The notes beneath the pieces are model-generated. The model was not told the DNA's origin, did no database searches, and was given only the letters and a program-made list of their open reading frames with translations. Source: Cymbidium sinense (taxonomy: Eukaryota > Streptophyta > Magnoliopsida > Asparagales > Orchidaceae). From it: a stretch of DNA of 64,000 nt. Made by a program: the position numbers and the translations under genes. The DNA lies in the NCBI GenBank assembly GCA_021442155.1, contig JAKCPB010001374.1:62001-126000 (forward strand), read 5' to 3'. Below, piece by piece: positions 36,162 to 50,100 of the stretch. Each line of letters opens with the position of its first letter. Within the stretch, counting starts at the first letter, position 1.

Positions 36162-36845
36162 TATTGCCAAGGTAAACACCCTCTTATCTATGATTATAAA
36201 GTTGGTGACTCTCCGATTTGGAAAATTCTTTGCTCCATTAAATGGGTTGTTGAATATTTAATATCTTGGTGTATTCATTCAGGCTCTTCTTTCTTTTGGC
36301 AAGACAATTGGATTGGTAATGGCTCTATCAACTCCCTTTTATCTACACACTTTACTGCTAGCATCAAAGTTAACTCTTTTTGGCTTAATAATAATTAGAA
36401 TGAAAACAAACTTGAGAACTACATTCCTATTACTATTTTTGACAAGTTTTGCAACATCACTATCTTTTCTAATAAACCTGATCAAATTATTTTCAAGCTC
36501 TTTTACAATGGCGATTTCATTCTTAAAGAGGTTTGGAATTTTATTAGAAATAAAAAAACACCTCTAATGTTTTCATTAAACTTTGGAACAATATCATTCC
36601 CATTTCTTATTATATTTATTTTGAAGGAGTTTGAATAACTTCATTCTCAGAGTGCTTGCTCTAGCTAAAAGGGTTTTATTTACCTTCCAAGTGCTAATGT
36701 TGCTTTCATATTGAAAATGTTAATCATGTTTTTGTCAATGGTGTTATTACTTACAAACTTTGGATATGGTATGATGATTTATTTAACACTAACTATTTTC
36801 ATGGCTCTCTTTTATATCAACTTCTTGAAGTTTGTTTCCATAAAC
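36162..36845 (+). pseudogene. LINE ORF2 linker and zf-RVT zinc-binding region
   Basis: The frame from 36162 reads 'YCQGKHPLIYDYKVGDSPIW', then a stretch ending 'GSSFFWQDNWIGNGSINSLL', matching the 'KxGDSxIWK...SFWxDNWLG' signature of plant L1 ORF2 downstream of the reverse transcriptase. A TAG stop lies at 36396-36398. After a frameshift near 36560 the next frame has 'KLWNNIIPISYYIYF', then 'KGFYLPSKC', a stop and 'CCFHIENVNHVFVNG', standing for the C-x-CC-x-x-E-x-x-x-H-x-F zinc-binding core. Four or more stops show it is dead. In active elements this region may help bind nucleic acid. Confidence 0.85.
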
Positions 36846-36846
36846 T

Positions 36847-37540
36847 ATGAAAGGTCATATGAAAGTTTTAATTGCTATTGCCCTTATTTGGTTCATTTGG
36901 ATGTTTAGAAATGATGCTAAATATCGAGGCATCCCTATGAACCATAAAAGGATCCTTGCTAGAATGAAAGAAAAAATTCATGCTTTGTTTAATGCAAATT
37001 TAATTAGTAATCTTCATTTTAGCGGTTACAAATTTGTGACTAAAAATTTCGGTATCACTTTGCATGATGACCCTTCCTACAAGAGTGTTAAGATTGTACA
37101 TTGGATTAAGCCTAAAGAATATTTTATTAAGATCAATACTCATAGTTCCATTTCCCCAAACAAATATGGTTATGCTGGAATTCTTAGGGAATCTAAAGGT
37201 ACTGTAATTTATGATTATGCCTACCCCCTCAAAGCTTGTTCTGTTATTTATGCTGAGCTCATGGTTGTTAATAAAGCTATTGATATTTGTTTAATCATAG
37301 GCCTCTTTAATATTTGGATTGAAGTTGATGCTCTTCTTTTACTTGATATGTTCAATACTAATAAAATGGGGAATCTTTTATTTTATCTTCTTAATAACAC
37401 TAAAAGCTTCTTTCTCAAGTTTGCTACAAAATTTTCACATTCTTCATGAAGGTAATGCTTATGATGATTTCGCTAATTTGGGAGCAATGAGCTCACTTTA
37501 TTTGATAACCATAGCTTACTTAAGCATCTACATGGACTAG
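36847..37540 (+). pseudogene. LINE RNase H domain, frameshifted and missing one catalytic residue
   Basis: An open segment of 200 codons (36847-37449) starts after a frameshift. Residues 11-25 ('IALIWFIWMFRNDAK') are the usual linker before RNase H. Residue 86 begins 'WIKPKEYFIKINTHSS'; the family has K-x-N-x-D-G here, so the first catalytic Asp is replaced by His99. 'SVIYAEL' (Glu137) and 'IWIEVDALLLL' (Asp161) keep the next two catalytic positions. The fourth, in 'HILHEGNAYDDFANLG', is found only in the frame of 37319-37540, so a one-base shift near 37410-37430 splits the domain. The domain would remove RNA from the cDNA hybrid. This copy is inactive. Confidence 0.88.
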
Positions 37541-37545
37541 TCAAT

Positions 37546-39371
37546 CTGGATAACACTGGACTACCTTACCTCAGATTTTAGCTTTCAACTATTTTGTTGA
37601 TCATATTGTTATGGTGGTTTTATTCAGTCTATTTTTTGGTTGTTTTTTTTTGCTTCCCTCACAAGAATGTGGTTTTTGCTATTTTCTTTAGGGTGCTGGT
37701 CAATCTCTCTTTATATGAAAGTTGCCTTGTTGGTTTTAGTTTAATTGATTTTCCTATCCTCTGAGACTACTGGTTTTCTTTCTATGGCTAATGCTAGGCT
37801 CATTTTGTCACACAGCTAGTGATGTTTTGGGTGTCTCTGGTTATATGCCTATTTTGGCCTACCCCTTACACTAATTGATGTTAGTTCGGTTTTTAACCTA
37901 TTACATTATTTGAATTGAATTTTTCTATGGTTGGATTGGTTTGGATGCTAAAATTTGCTTTTTCAATCTGCCTAACTATTTTGGGTGGTCCTTTTTTTAT
38001 GTTTGTTGGTCTCTTCTACTTTGTCTTAGTTTTGGGGTTTTTGGTGGTTGATGTTCTCCTTTCATGGTTTCTCTTGGGAGTTTCTGCTAGTTGGTTTTTC
38101 CCTCTGCCTTGTGGATTGGAGGTAGCTTTTTTCTAATTGTTTCCCTCTTATTTTCTCTTTTGTGGTGATTGTCCACTCAATATAGTTTGGAAGGGGCTTT
38201 CTTTCCCTCTGGCCTTATTCCTTTCCTCATTGATTTGCTGCTTGTGGTTGGGTGGTTCTCTTTGGCATTTTATACTTTGGGTTTTTGTCTGGTTGAGTGA
38301 CTACCAATTTTGTTTCTTGGTTTTTTTGGAGATCTCTAGGTGGGTTATGGCTATGCTTGCTGTTGTACTTTCCCTCTATTTTGGGCTCTATATTGGGTTA
38401 ACCTTTTATTTTGGTTAGCTGCTCTCTTTACTGAATTGGAACTTCTGCTGTTGTGGTTGGTTGTTGGGTGGCAGCTATTGGTCTCTTCAGGATTTTCTTA
38501 GCTTTGGTTGTTTTCAATTCTTTTGGTTATTTTCCTAGTTTGGGTTGGTGTTTTTTTGTTGGTTGTTTTATCAATTGATTGGTATGAGGACAGCTGCTTT
38601 GTGGTACTTTTTTCTTCCAGATTGGGTTTTTGTTTACTGGAGGATATGGTTGTGGTTTTTTTTGTCTATGCCTACTGGTTTGTTGGCAGTTGCTCTTCTA
38701 ATTAGATTAGCCTAGTGTTTGCTGAGGGCTTGTTGAGCTCTCTCTTGCTTGGTGACTTGGGATTGGATGCCATCTTACCTTAGATGTCTATGCCCTAGCT
38801 TGGTGTTTTGGGATTTAAGTTGGTTGTTGGTATTGAATCCCTCTTATTTATTTTGATGTCCTTGTTTCCTGATATTTGCCTCTTGGTCGGTGGTGCTGGA
38901 TTTGGTGTTTTTCCTGCTGCCTTGGTGGTGGTTTTGATGGTAATTTCTGGATGCCCTCTTGGTCTCCCTATGGCTTTCCTCTCTCTAGTGCTGCTTATAT
39001 TCTACTATTTTGTTATTTGGGTGGAGGTTTTGCCCTTGGATTTGAATTGCTAGTGCTCTGGAGATAGTCATGGGTTGTTGTTATGCCTTTGGGATTGTAT
39101 TGTTGGGTTGTGTTGTTACCCCTATTCATGTTGACTGCTCCTTTTTTGTGTTTCTCTTCCTTTTGTTGGTGGCTTTGGTGGAGTTACTGCTTGCTTTTTT
39201 TAGCTTGGCCATTGACCCTGCTATAACTTCTAGGTTGTTGGCTTTATGTGATTGGTCTATTGTGGGTTTTATTTGGTGGGTTGGCTATTGGTTGGCTGCT
39301 TTCACTGTTTATTTGGTGCAGGACCTGGATCACTATGGACTATTTTGCCTTGGATGGTTTGCTTATATAAA
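37546..39371 (+). other. T/G-rich LINE 3' region (probable 3' UTR)
   Basis: About 1.8 kb of + strand T/G-rich sequence (ttttggtt and ggttgttg words) follows RNase H and ends at 'gcttatataaaaaaaaacat', an A-run that passes straight into telomere-like repeats. Several open + segments (37915-38136, 38137-38418, 38808-39053 and 39070-39414) translate as strings of Phe/Leu/Val/Trp. This reflects T/G-rich codons, not a membrane protein, since they overlap, lack conserved motifs and change frame freely. The length is unusual for a plant L1 3' UTR, so a second insertion is possible. Confidence 0.55.
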
Positions 39372-41120
39372 AAAAAACATAAACCAAAATAAACTAAAAC
39401 CTAAACCAAAATAAAATAAATAAAAATATAAACTAAAACCTAAACCTAAACCTAAAAAAACTAAATTAAAATAAAATAAATAAAAACCTAAACTAAATTA
39501 AAAAATAAAAAACATAATAAAATAAAAACTAAACCTAAAATAAAAATAAAATGAACCTAAAATAAAATAAAATGAAAATTAAAAAAAAACCTAAACCTAA
39601 TAAATAAACCAAAAAAGAAAACCTCAAAATAAATAAAAATAAAACCTAAACCTAAACTACAAAAAAAAAACCTAAACTAAAATAAAATAAAATAAACCTA
39701 AAACTAAAATAAATAAAACCTAAATCTAAACTAAACCTAAACTAAACCTAAATAAACTAAATAAACTAAAATAAACCTAAACCTAAATTAAAAATAAAAC
39801 CAAAAAATAAACCTAAAATAAAACTAAAACCTAAACCCAAAAAAATAAAACAAAAACCTAAACTAAACTAAAAAAATAAAATAAAAAAATAAAAATAAAA
39901 AAATACCTAAACCTAAACCTAAGCGTAAAATATAAAATAAAACTAAAAATAAATGAACATAAATAAATAAACTAAAATAACAAAAAATAAACCTAAATAA
40001 AAAAATAAACTATATTAAAAATAAAATAAATAAATAAATAAAAATTAAATGGGTTTGCTTAATTTAAAATAAATTAAAAAATAAAATAAATAAATAAACC
40101 ACTAACCCTAAACTTGACCACAAACCACTAAAACCCTACCACTGACCCCTAAAATACAAATAAAACCACAAACCTAAACTGATTAAACCAAAAACACAAA
40201 AACTAAAACTTAAACCTTAATAAAAAATAAACCTAAAACCTAAACCTTAAATAAAATAAATATAAAATAAAACCTAAATTAAAACCTAAACCTAAACTAA
40301 ACCTTAAAGGTAAAGTAAAATAAAAAAACAAACTAAAATTAAAATAAATAAAACCCATGCTAAAACTAAATTAAATAAAATAAACCTAAAATAAAACCTA
40401 AATAAAATAAAATCAAAAATAAAAATAAAATAAAAACCTAAAATAAAATGGTAAAACTAAAAAAAAACCTAAACCTAAAAAAACCTTAAAGAAAACTTTA
40501 AAATAAATAAAAAAAATAAAATGTAAAACCTTAAAAAAAAAAAATGTAAACTTAAATAAACAAAATAAAATAAACCTAAAATAAAATAAATAAACTAAAT
40601 AAAATAAAAAAACCTAAAATATACACTAAACCTAAAAAAAATAAAATAAACTAAAATTAATATAAACCTTAACTAAAAAAATAAAACTTAAAAAATAAAT
40701 CTAAAACTAAACCTAAAAAATAAAATAAAATCTAAAATAACTAAAATAAAAAATTTAAAAAAAAAATAAAATAACATTAACTAAAAAATAAACAAGAAAC
40801 TAAACTAAACTAAAAAAATAAACTAAAATGAAAACCTAAACTAAAATAAATAAAACTAAAGAAATAAACTAAATAAAATAAATAAAATAAACCTAAATAA
40901 AATAAAACTAAAATATAAAATAAATAAGAGTAAACTAAATATAAGCTAAAGCTGGTTTACTTAATTTAAAAAAAAACCTAAACTCTAAACCCTAAACTTA
41001 TAACCCTACCAACCCAGAACCCCTCATAAAATATTAAAAAAAATTAAAAAAACCCTGCATGCAACCCCCACACTAAACCACTAAACCCTAAACCTAAACA
41101 TGAAACTGAGCCTAAACTCT
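39372..41120 (+). repeat. Telomere-derived higher-order repeat array, last marker-bearing part
   Basis: AAATAAA/AAACCTAA texture with two markers, 'gggtttgcttaatttaaaa' (40051) and 'ctggtttacttaatttaaaa' (40952). Each is followed by a poor telomere block with cccta, cactaaac and ccactgacccc words. No marker of this type was found from 41 to 55 kb. Confidence 0.75.
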
Positions 41121-44100
41121 AAAGCTAAACTAAACTAAAAATAAATAAACCTAAAACAAACTAAATAAATAAATAAATAAATAAACATAAATAAAATAAA
41201 ATAAAATAAAAATAAATAAAATAAATAAACTAAATAAAATAAATGAAACTAAATATAAACCTAAACTAAAATAAAATAAAATAAAATAAACTAAACTAAT
41301 CCTAAACTAAACTTAAACTAAACCAAGACCTAAACTAAAATAAAATAAAAAATAAATAAAATAAACTAAATAAATTAAACTAAATAAACCAAAGTAAATA
41401 AAAAGTAAAATAAAATAAACTAAACTAAATAAATAAACTAAAAAAAAAATAAATAAAAATAAAATAAAATAAACTAAACTAAACTAAAATAAAATAAACT
41501 AAAAACTAAAACTAAAATTAAATTAACATAAACATAAATAACTAAATAAAATAAAATAAAATAAACTAAACTAAACTAAAATAAATAAAACCTAAACTAA
41601 ACTAAAATAAAAATAAATAAAAACTAAAACTAAATAAAACTAAAAAAAATAAAATAAAGAATAAATCTAAACTAAACCTAAAACTAAATAAATAAACCTA
41701 AATTAAAATAAAAATAAACTACCTTAATAAAAGAAACTATAAACCTAAACCAATAAAATAAATATAACCTAAATTAACTTAATAAACCTAAACTAAAATA
41801 ACCATCATAAAACTAAAAAAATTAAAATAATATAAACTAAAATAAATAAACCTAAACTAAATAAACTTGAACCATAAAACTAAATCGAACTAAACCTAAA
41901 CTAAACAAATTAATTAGCTAAACTAAAATAAAACCTAAACCTAAACTAAAAAATAAACTAAACTAAATAAAACCTAACAAATAAACCAACCAAACCTAAA
42001 ATAAACTAAATATAAAATAAACTAAATAAGTATAAATAAAATAAACTAAACCTAAATAAACTAGTAAACTAAAACAAAATAAAATTAAATTAAATTAAAC
42101 TAAATAAATAAAACTAAATAAAACTTAAAACCTAAACTAAAATAAATAAAATACACTAAATAAAATAAACCTAAACCTAGACCTAAACATAAAAATAAAC
42201 TAAACTAAAATAAATTAAATTAAATAAATCTAAAACCTAAACTAAATAAATAAACTTAATTAATAAATTAAATTAAATAAACTAAAAAAAACTAAAATAA
42301 ACAAATATTCTTAAACATAAATAGTTGAACCTAAATAAAAATAAAATAAAACTTAAACCTAAACATAAACCTAAACATAAACTTAAACTAATAAAATAAA
42401 ACCTAAACCTAAACTAAACTAAACTAAATAAATAAAACTAATAAAACCTAAATAAATAAACTTGAAACTAAAATAAATAAAATAAACTAAATAAGCAAAA
42501 CTAAATAAATAAACTAAACATAAACTAAACTAAAAATAAAATAAAACTAAACTAAATAAACCTAAAACTAAAATAAACTAAACTAAATAAACCAAAACTA
42601 AACTAATCCTAAAACCTAAACAAAATAAAATAAACTAATAAAATAAATAAACTAAATAAATATATCCTAAACTGCTAAACAAAATAAATAAAATAAAATA
42701 TTATAAACTAAATAAACTAAACTAAAATAAATAAACTAAACTAACTAAACTAAGCATAACTAAAAATAAACCTATAAAACTAAACCTAAACTAGATAAAC
42801 TAAAGCCTAAACTAAATAAAACTAAAAACTAAACCTAAACCTAAACCCTAAACCTAAACTTAAATATAGACTAAATTAAAATAAATAAACCTAAAACCTA
42901 ATATATAAATAAAGAAGCTAAACTAAACTTAATCTAAAACTAAATAAACCTAAAAAAAAAATAAAACTGAAGCTAAAATAAACTAAATATAAAAGCTAAA
43001 TACTAAGCTAAAAAAAGCTAAAGTAAATAAAATACTAAACTAAATAAAATAAACCTAAATAAATAAATTAAAATAAACCTAAACCTAAATAAATAAACTA
43101 AAATAAATACACCTAAATAAAATAAATAAAATAAAATAAGACACAAAATAAAACCAAAACCTAAACTAAATAAATAAAATAAAATAAACAAATAAACTAT
43201 AAACCTAAATTAAACCTAAACTTAAAGCTAAAAAAATAAATATAAACCTAAACTTGATAACCTAATAAACCTAAACTAAAATAAACATGGCTAAACTAAA
43301 ATAATAATATAATAAACTAAAATAAATAAATAAAACCTAAATAAAATAAACCTAAACTAAATAAGCCTATAAACCTAAACTAACCTAAACCTAAACCTAA
43401 ACTAAACATAAACTAAAACAAAAGCTAAAAATAAACTAAACTAATTAAACTAAACTAAATAAACCTAAACCTAAATAAAACTAAACCAAAACCTAAACAA
43501 ATTTAAAAAAACAAAATTATTAAATAAAATAAACCTAAACTTAATTCAACTAGACTAAACTAAACTAAATAAAATAAAATAAAACTAAACTAAATAAAAT
43601 AAGCTAAATAAAATTAAAACCTAAAAGTAAAATAAATAAATAAACTAAACTAAATTAACTAAACCAAACTTAAACTAAACATAAAATAAAATAAACTAAA
43701 CTAAATTAAACTGAATAAAACCTAAACGTAAACTAAATAAAATAAACTAAATATACTAAACTAAATAAATAAACCTAAACCTAGATAAATATAAAATTAA
43801 AGTTAAACCTAAACTAAATCAAAATTTGAACCTAAACCTAAACCTAAACCTAAACTAAACTAAACTAAATAAAAATAAAATAACCTAAACTAGAAATAAA
43901 CTAAATAAACATAACTAAATAAATAAACTAAACCTAAACAAAATTAAAAATAAACTAAAATAAAAATAAATTTAATAAATAAATAAACCTAAACTAAACT
44001 AAACTAAATAAACCTAAACTAAGATAAACTAAACTAAAAAAAACATAAACCTAAACCTAAACCTAAACCCAAAATAAATAAAATAAATTAATAAAATAAA

Positions 44101-47100
44101 TAAGCTAGATAAAATAAACTTAAACCTAAACTAAATAAAGAAAATAAATAGAATAAAATAAAATAAACTAAATAAAATACTAAAATAAATAAATAAAAAC
44201 TAAACAATCTAAATAAAATAAACAAAACAAACCTAAACTAAGTAAACCTAAAAATATAAACCTAAACTAAAATACTAAATTAAATTAAAATAAATTAAAT
44301 AAACACAAACTAAAATAAATAAACTAAATAAATAAAACCTAAAATGAACTAAAAAATAAACCTAAAAAACTAATAAAAAACCTAAACTAAATAAACTAAA
44401 ACATAAACTACCAAAACTAAATATAAATCTAAATAAAATAAACTAAAAACTAAATAAAAAATCTAAACCTAAATCTAAAATGAAAGTAAATAAACTTAAA
44501 CTAAACTAAACTAAATAAACCTAAAACTATAAAATAAACTAAACTAAACTTAAACTTAAGCTAAACTAAATAGACATAAACAAAATAAAACTAAATAAAC
44601 CTATACTAAATAAACTAAAAACTAAACTAAATAAAAAAAATAAAATAAAAAATAAAATAAACCTAAATAAAATAAAATAAATAAACTAAACTAAAACTAA
44701 ATAAATAAACTAAAATTAATAAACTAAACTAAATAAACTAAATAAATAAACTAAACTAAAACTTAAACCTAAACTAAAATAAACTAAAATAAATAAACTA
44801 AATAAAAAAACCTAAACTAAAAAAAAAAACCTATAATAAACTAAAATAAACTAAACTAAAACCTAAACTAAACTAAAAAACTAGCTAAAATAAATAAACC
44901 TAAAACCTACTAAACTAATTAAATTAAAACCAAATAATCCTAAACCTACCTAAAATAAAATAAACTAAACTAAATAAAAAAAACCTAAATAAACTAAACC
45001 TAAATTGAAATAAACTAAACCTAAATCTAAACTAAAAATAAAATAAACTAAATAAAACCTAAACTTAAACATCTAAACATAAACTTAAATCTAAAATAAA
45101 CATATACACAGCTAAAACTAAATAAATCAAACTAAACTAAACCTAAATAAAATAAACATAAAACTTAAAATAAATATAAACCTAAACCTAAACCTAAACT
45201 AAACCCTAAACTAAACATAAAATATAAATAAAAAATAAAAAAACCCTAAACACGCTAAACACTAAATAAACCTAAAAAACTGAAACCAATAATAAAACTG
45301 GCTAAATCTAAACTAAAATAAATAAATAAAACATAAACTAAACCTAAACCTAAACTAAAAAAAAAATAAATAAATAAATAAATAAACATAAAATAAATAA
45401 ATAAAATAAAAAAAATAAAAATAAATAAAATAAACACTAAATAAAATAAATGAAACCAAACTAAAATAAAATAAAATAAAATAAAATAAAATAAATAAAA
45501 ATAAAACTAAAACTACCTAAATAAATAAACTAAAATAAACTAAATAAATTAAATTAAATTAAACTAAAATAAACCTAAATAAACCTAAAAACCAAAACTA
45601 AAATAAACTAAACTAAATAAAATAAACTTAAAAATAAACTAAATAAATTAACTAAACTAAATAAATAAACCTAACATTAAAATAAACTAAATAAATTAAC
45701 AAACTAAACTAAACTAAACTAAAATAAGCCTAAACCTATACCTAAACATAAAACTAAACTAAATTAAATTAACTAACATAAATAAATAAAATAAACTAAA
45801 ATAAAATTAAACAACTAAATAAAACCTAAACTATAAATAAATGAACCTAAAATAAACTAAATAAAAATAAAAAGAATAAATCTAAACTAAACCAAAACTA
45901 AATAAATAAACCAAAATTAAAATAGAAAATAAACCTTAACATAAATAAAACCTTAATAAAAAAACCTAAAACCTAAAACCTAAAATAAAATAAACTATAC
46001 CTAGATAAACCTAAAAAAAACCTAAACTAAAATAAACATGAACTAAAAATAAAAAAATAAAATAATATAAACCAAACCTAATAAACAAAAAAACCTAAAT
46101 AAAAATAAGACTAAACTAAACTATTAATTAAACTAAAATAAAACCTAAACCTAAACCTAAACCTTAACTAAAATAAAACTAAACCTAAACTAAATAAAAC
46201 TAAACCTAAATAAACTAAAAAAAAAAATAAAAATAAAATAAACTAAATAAATAAAATTAAAATAAACCTAAACCTAAAATAAACTAATAAACTAAATAAA
46301 TAAATAATAAAACTAAACTATAAAAAAACTAAATAAAATAAATAAATAAACTAAATAAAAATAAACTAAACCTAAACCTAAAACAAAAAACTAAACTAAA
46401 TAAAATAAAATAAAATAAAACTTAAACTAAACTAAATAAATAAACTCAATTAATAAATTAAATTAAATAAACTAAAAAAATAAACTAAATAAATAAAAAA
46501 CAAAATAAAAAATAAAATAAAACTTAAGAAACTAAAAAAATAAAGCTAACCAAACCAAACTAAGCTAAAATCTAAACTTAAACCTGAACCTAAACTAAGC
46601 TAAATAAGTTAAACTAATGAAACCTAAAATAAACCTAAACCTAAAATGAACTAAACTAAAATAAATAAAATAAACTAAACAAAAAATAAACTAAATAAAC
46701 CAAAACTAAATAAATAAACTAAACTTAAATAAATAAAAAAATAAAATAAAAACTAAACTAAACTAAAATAGACTAATAAATAAAAATAAACCTAAAACCT
46801 AAACACAAAGATAAAATAAACTAATAAAATAAATAAAATAAAAACTAAACCTAAACTAAAATAAATAAAATGAACTAAAATAAACAAACTAACAAAATAA
46901 ACCTAAACTAAAACTAAACTAAATAAATGTAACCTAAAATAAACCTGGCTAAACTAAACCTAAAACAACTTAACTAAAACCTGACTAAAATAAAATAAAA
47001 CTGAAACCCAAACTTAAACCTAAACTATAAATCATTACTAAATTAAAATAAACCTAAACTAAACCTAAAATATATAAACAAATAAACCTAAACTAAACTA

Positions 47101-50100
47101 AACTAAATAAACCTAAACAAAATAAACCTAAACTAAAAAAAAATAACTAAACTTCAAAAACTAAATATAAAAAACTAACTAAAAATAAAAAAAATAAAAC
47201 TAAATAAACTAAATAAAATGATCTTGCCATAAAATAAAATAAACTAAACTTAATAAATAAAACTAAAATAAATGAACTAAAAAATAATAAGCTAAACTAA
47301 ATAAACATGAGCCTAAATAAACCTAAACCTAAATCTAAAAAAGTAAATAAACATAAACCTAAACTTAAATAAAACTAAATATCTAAAATAAACTTAAACT
47401 AAAAACCAAAAAAAAAAAACCTAAAACCTAAATAACTAAATACCTAAACTAAAAATATATATAAAATAAATAAAATAAATAAACAAAAACCTAAATAAAT
47501 AAACTAAATAAAATCTAAACCTAAAACCTAAACCTAAAATTAAAATAAACCTAAATCCCAAAATAAACTAAACTAAATAAATAAACTAAATAAACTAAAC
47601 AAATAAATAAACTAAAATAAAACTAAATTAATAATAAAATAAATAAATAAAATAGACTAAAAATAAACTAAATAAATAAAATAAATGAAACTAAATAAAT
47701 AAACTACATAAAAAAATTAAAACTAAACTAAAAATAAATAAATAAATAAACCAAATTAATTACTAAACTAAACTAAAGCCAAAAATAAACAAAACTAAAC
47801 TAAATTAAACTAAATAAAACTTAAACATAAACTAAATAAAATAAACTAAATAAACTAAACTAAATAAATAAACCTAAACTTAAATAAATATAAAATTAAA
47901 CTTAGACATAAAACTAACTTAAAATCAAAACCTAAACCAAAACCTAAACTGAAGTAAATAAACTAAACTAAAATAATCTAAGTAAACCTAAATAAAACTA
48001 AACCTAAACTAAAATAAAATAAACTAAACTAAATATACTATACTTAAAAATAAACTAAATAAATTACAACTAAACTAAATAAATAAACCTAACCTAAAAA
48101 TAAACTAAATAAATAAACAAACTAAACTAAACTAAACTAAACAAAAATAAACCTTAACTAAATTAACCTAAACATAAATAAGTAAAATAAACTAAAATAA
48201 AATAAAATAAATAAACCTAAACTAAATAAACCTAAACCTAAACTAAAAAAATAAATAATAAACTAAATGTAAATAAAATAAAATAAAGAATAAATAAAAC
48301 TAAACAGACTAAATAAATAAACCAAAATTAAAATAAAATAAACCTAAACATAAACTAAAAATAAAAGCTGAAACCTAAACCTAAAAAAAAAATAAAAATA
48401 AAACTAAACCTAGATGAACCTAAATAAAAAACTAAAATAATGAAACTAAAAAAATAAAATAATATAAACTAAACCTAATAATCCTAAATTGAAACCTAAA
48501 TAAAACCTAAATCAAAACTAAACCTAAACTAAACTTAAATTAATAAACCTAAACTAAAATAAAACCTAAAACTAAAGCTACCTAAGCTTCAACTAAATAA
48601 ACCTAAACCTAATCTAAAATAAACTAAACTAAATAAAATAAACTAAAATAAACCTAAACCAAACCTAAACATAAACTAAATATAAAATAAACTAAATAAA
48701 TAAATAAAATAAACCTAAACCTAAATAAACTAGGTAAAAAAACTAAATAAATAAATTAAATAAAACTTAAAACTTAAACTAAAATAAATAAATAAACCTA
48801 AATAAAATAAAAACCTAAACTAAGCAAAACATAAAAAGTAAACTAAACTAAACTAAATTAAATAAAATAAAACTTAAACCTAAAGTAAATAAATAAACTC
48901 ATTAATAAATTAAATTAAATAAACTAGAAAAATAAACTAAATAAATAAACCCAAACCTAAATAAAATAAAATAAAACTTAAACTAAACTAAGCTAAACTA
49001 AACTGGACCAAACTAAGCTAAAATCTAAAAAACTTAAACCTAAAAATAAATAAGATAAACTAAAATGAAACCTAAATAAACCTAAACCTAGAGTAACTAA
49101 AATAAATAAAATAAACTAAACAAAAATAAACTAAATAAAGAAACTAAATAAAGAAACTAAAATCTAAATTAAATAAACCCAAAATAAACTAAAATAAATA
49201 AACCAAAAATAAACAAAATAAAATAAAAAATAAATCTAAATAAATATATACTAACCAACTACTAAATAAAATAAAATAAATAAACTAAACTTAAACTAAA
49301 TAAATAAACTAAATAATAAACTAAAATACCTAAACCACACCTAAACTAAACTACTTAAAATAAAATACTAAACTAACTAGCTAAACTGAGCCCAAACCTG
49401 GCTAAACTTAAATGATAAATTAAAACCTAAACTTACTAATATATGTAAACTAAACCTAAAACTAAACTAAAAACTAAATGAGCTAAAATAAATAATAAAT
49501 AAACTAAACTAAATACTAAACCTAAATACTAAATTAAATAAATAAAATATAAAACATAAAATAAAATAAACTAAACTTAAATATAAATAAAATAAATAAC
49601 CTAAAATAAACCTAAACTAAATACAATAAATAAACCTAAACTGACAAAATCTAAACTAAAACCTCAATAAACTAAACTAAATATCTAAAAAATACCAAAA
49701 AAAACTAAACCTAAAATAAATAAACTAAACTAAAATAAACTAAATAAAAATAAATAAATACCAAATAAATAAAATAAACAAAATAAAATAAACTAAACTA
49801 AAAATAAACTAAATAAACCTCAACTAAACTACATAAATAAATAAACTAAACTAAACTAAATACTAAACCTAAATAAACTAAACTAAATAAACTAAACCTA
49901 AACTAAAATAAAAACTAAATTAAATAAAATAAATAAACTAATATTAGACTAACTAAATAATTAAAATTAAACTAAATAAATAAATACTAAAATAAATTAA
50001 AACCTAAAATAATAAATAAATAAACTAAACTAAATTAACTAAACTTAAACTCCAAAATAAACTAAACTATTAAATAAATAAAAAACATAAACTAATAAAA

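Larger units (their letters stand above)
36135..37545 (+). mobile_element. 5'-truncated L1-type LINE fragment, ORF2 C-terminus
   Basis: A fragment of a plant L1-clade non-LTR retrotransposon inserted in the telomere-like array. It lacks endonuclease and reverse transcriptase and keeps only the region after reverse transcriptase: the linker, zinc-binding (zf-RVT) and RNase H domains. 5' truncation is usual for LINEs because reverse transcription starts at the 3' end. The left edge is near 36135, after 'aacctaaacttgataatttt'. The T/G-rich stretch to 39372 is probably its 3' UTR, or a second insertion. Confidence 0.85.

Noticed and set aside
37915..39414. Run of + strand open frames giving hydrophobic, membrane-protein-like sequence
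   Set aside because: T/G-rich DNA forces Phe, Leu, Val, Gly and Trp codons. The frames overlap, share no motif and lie where a LINE 3' UTR is expected.
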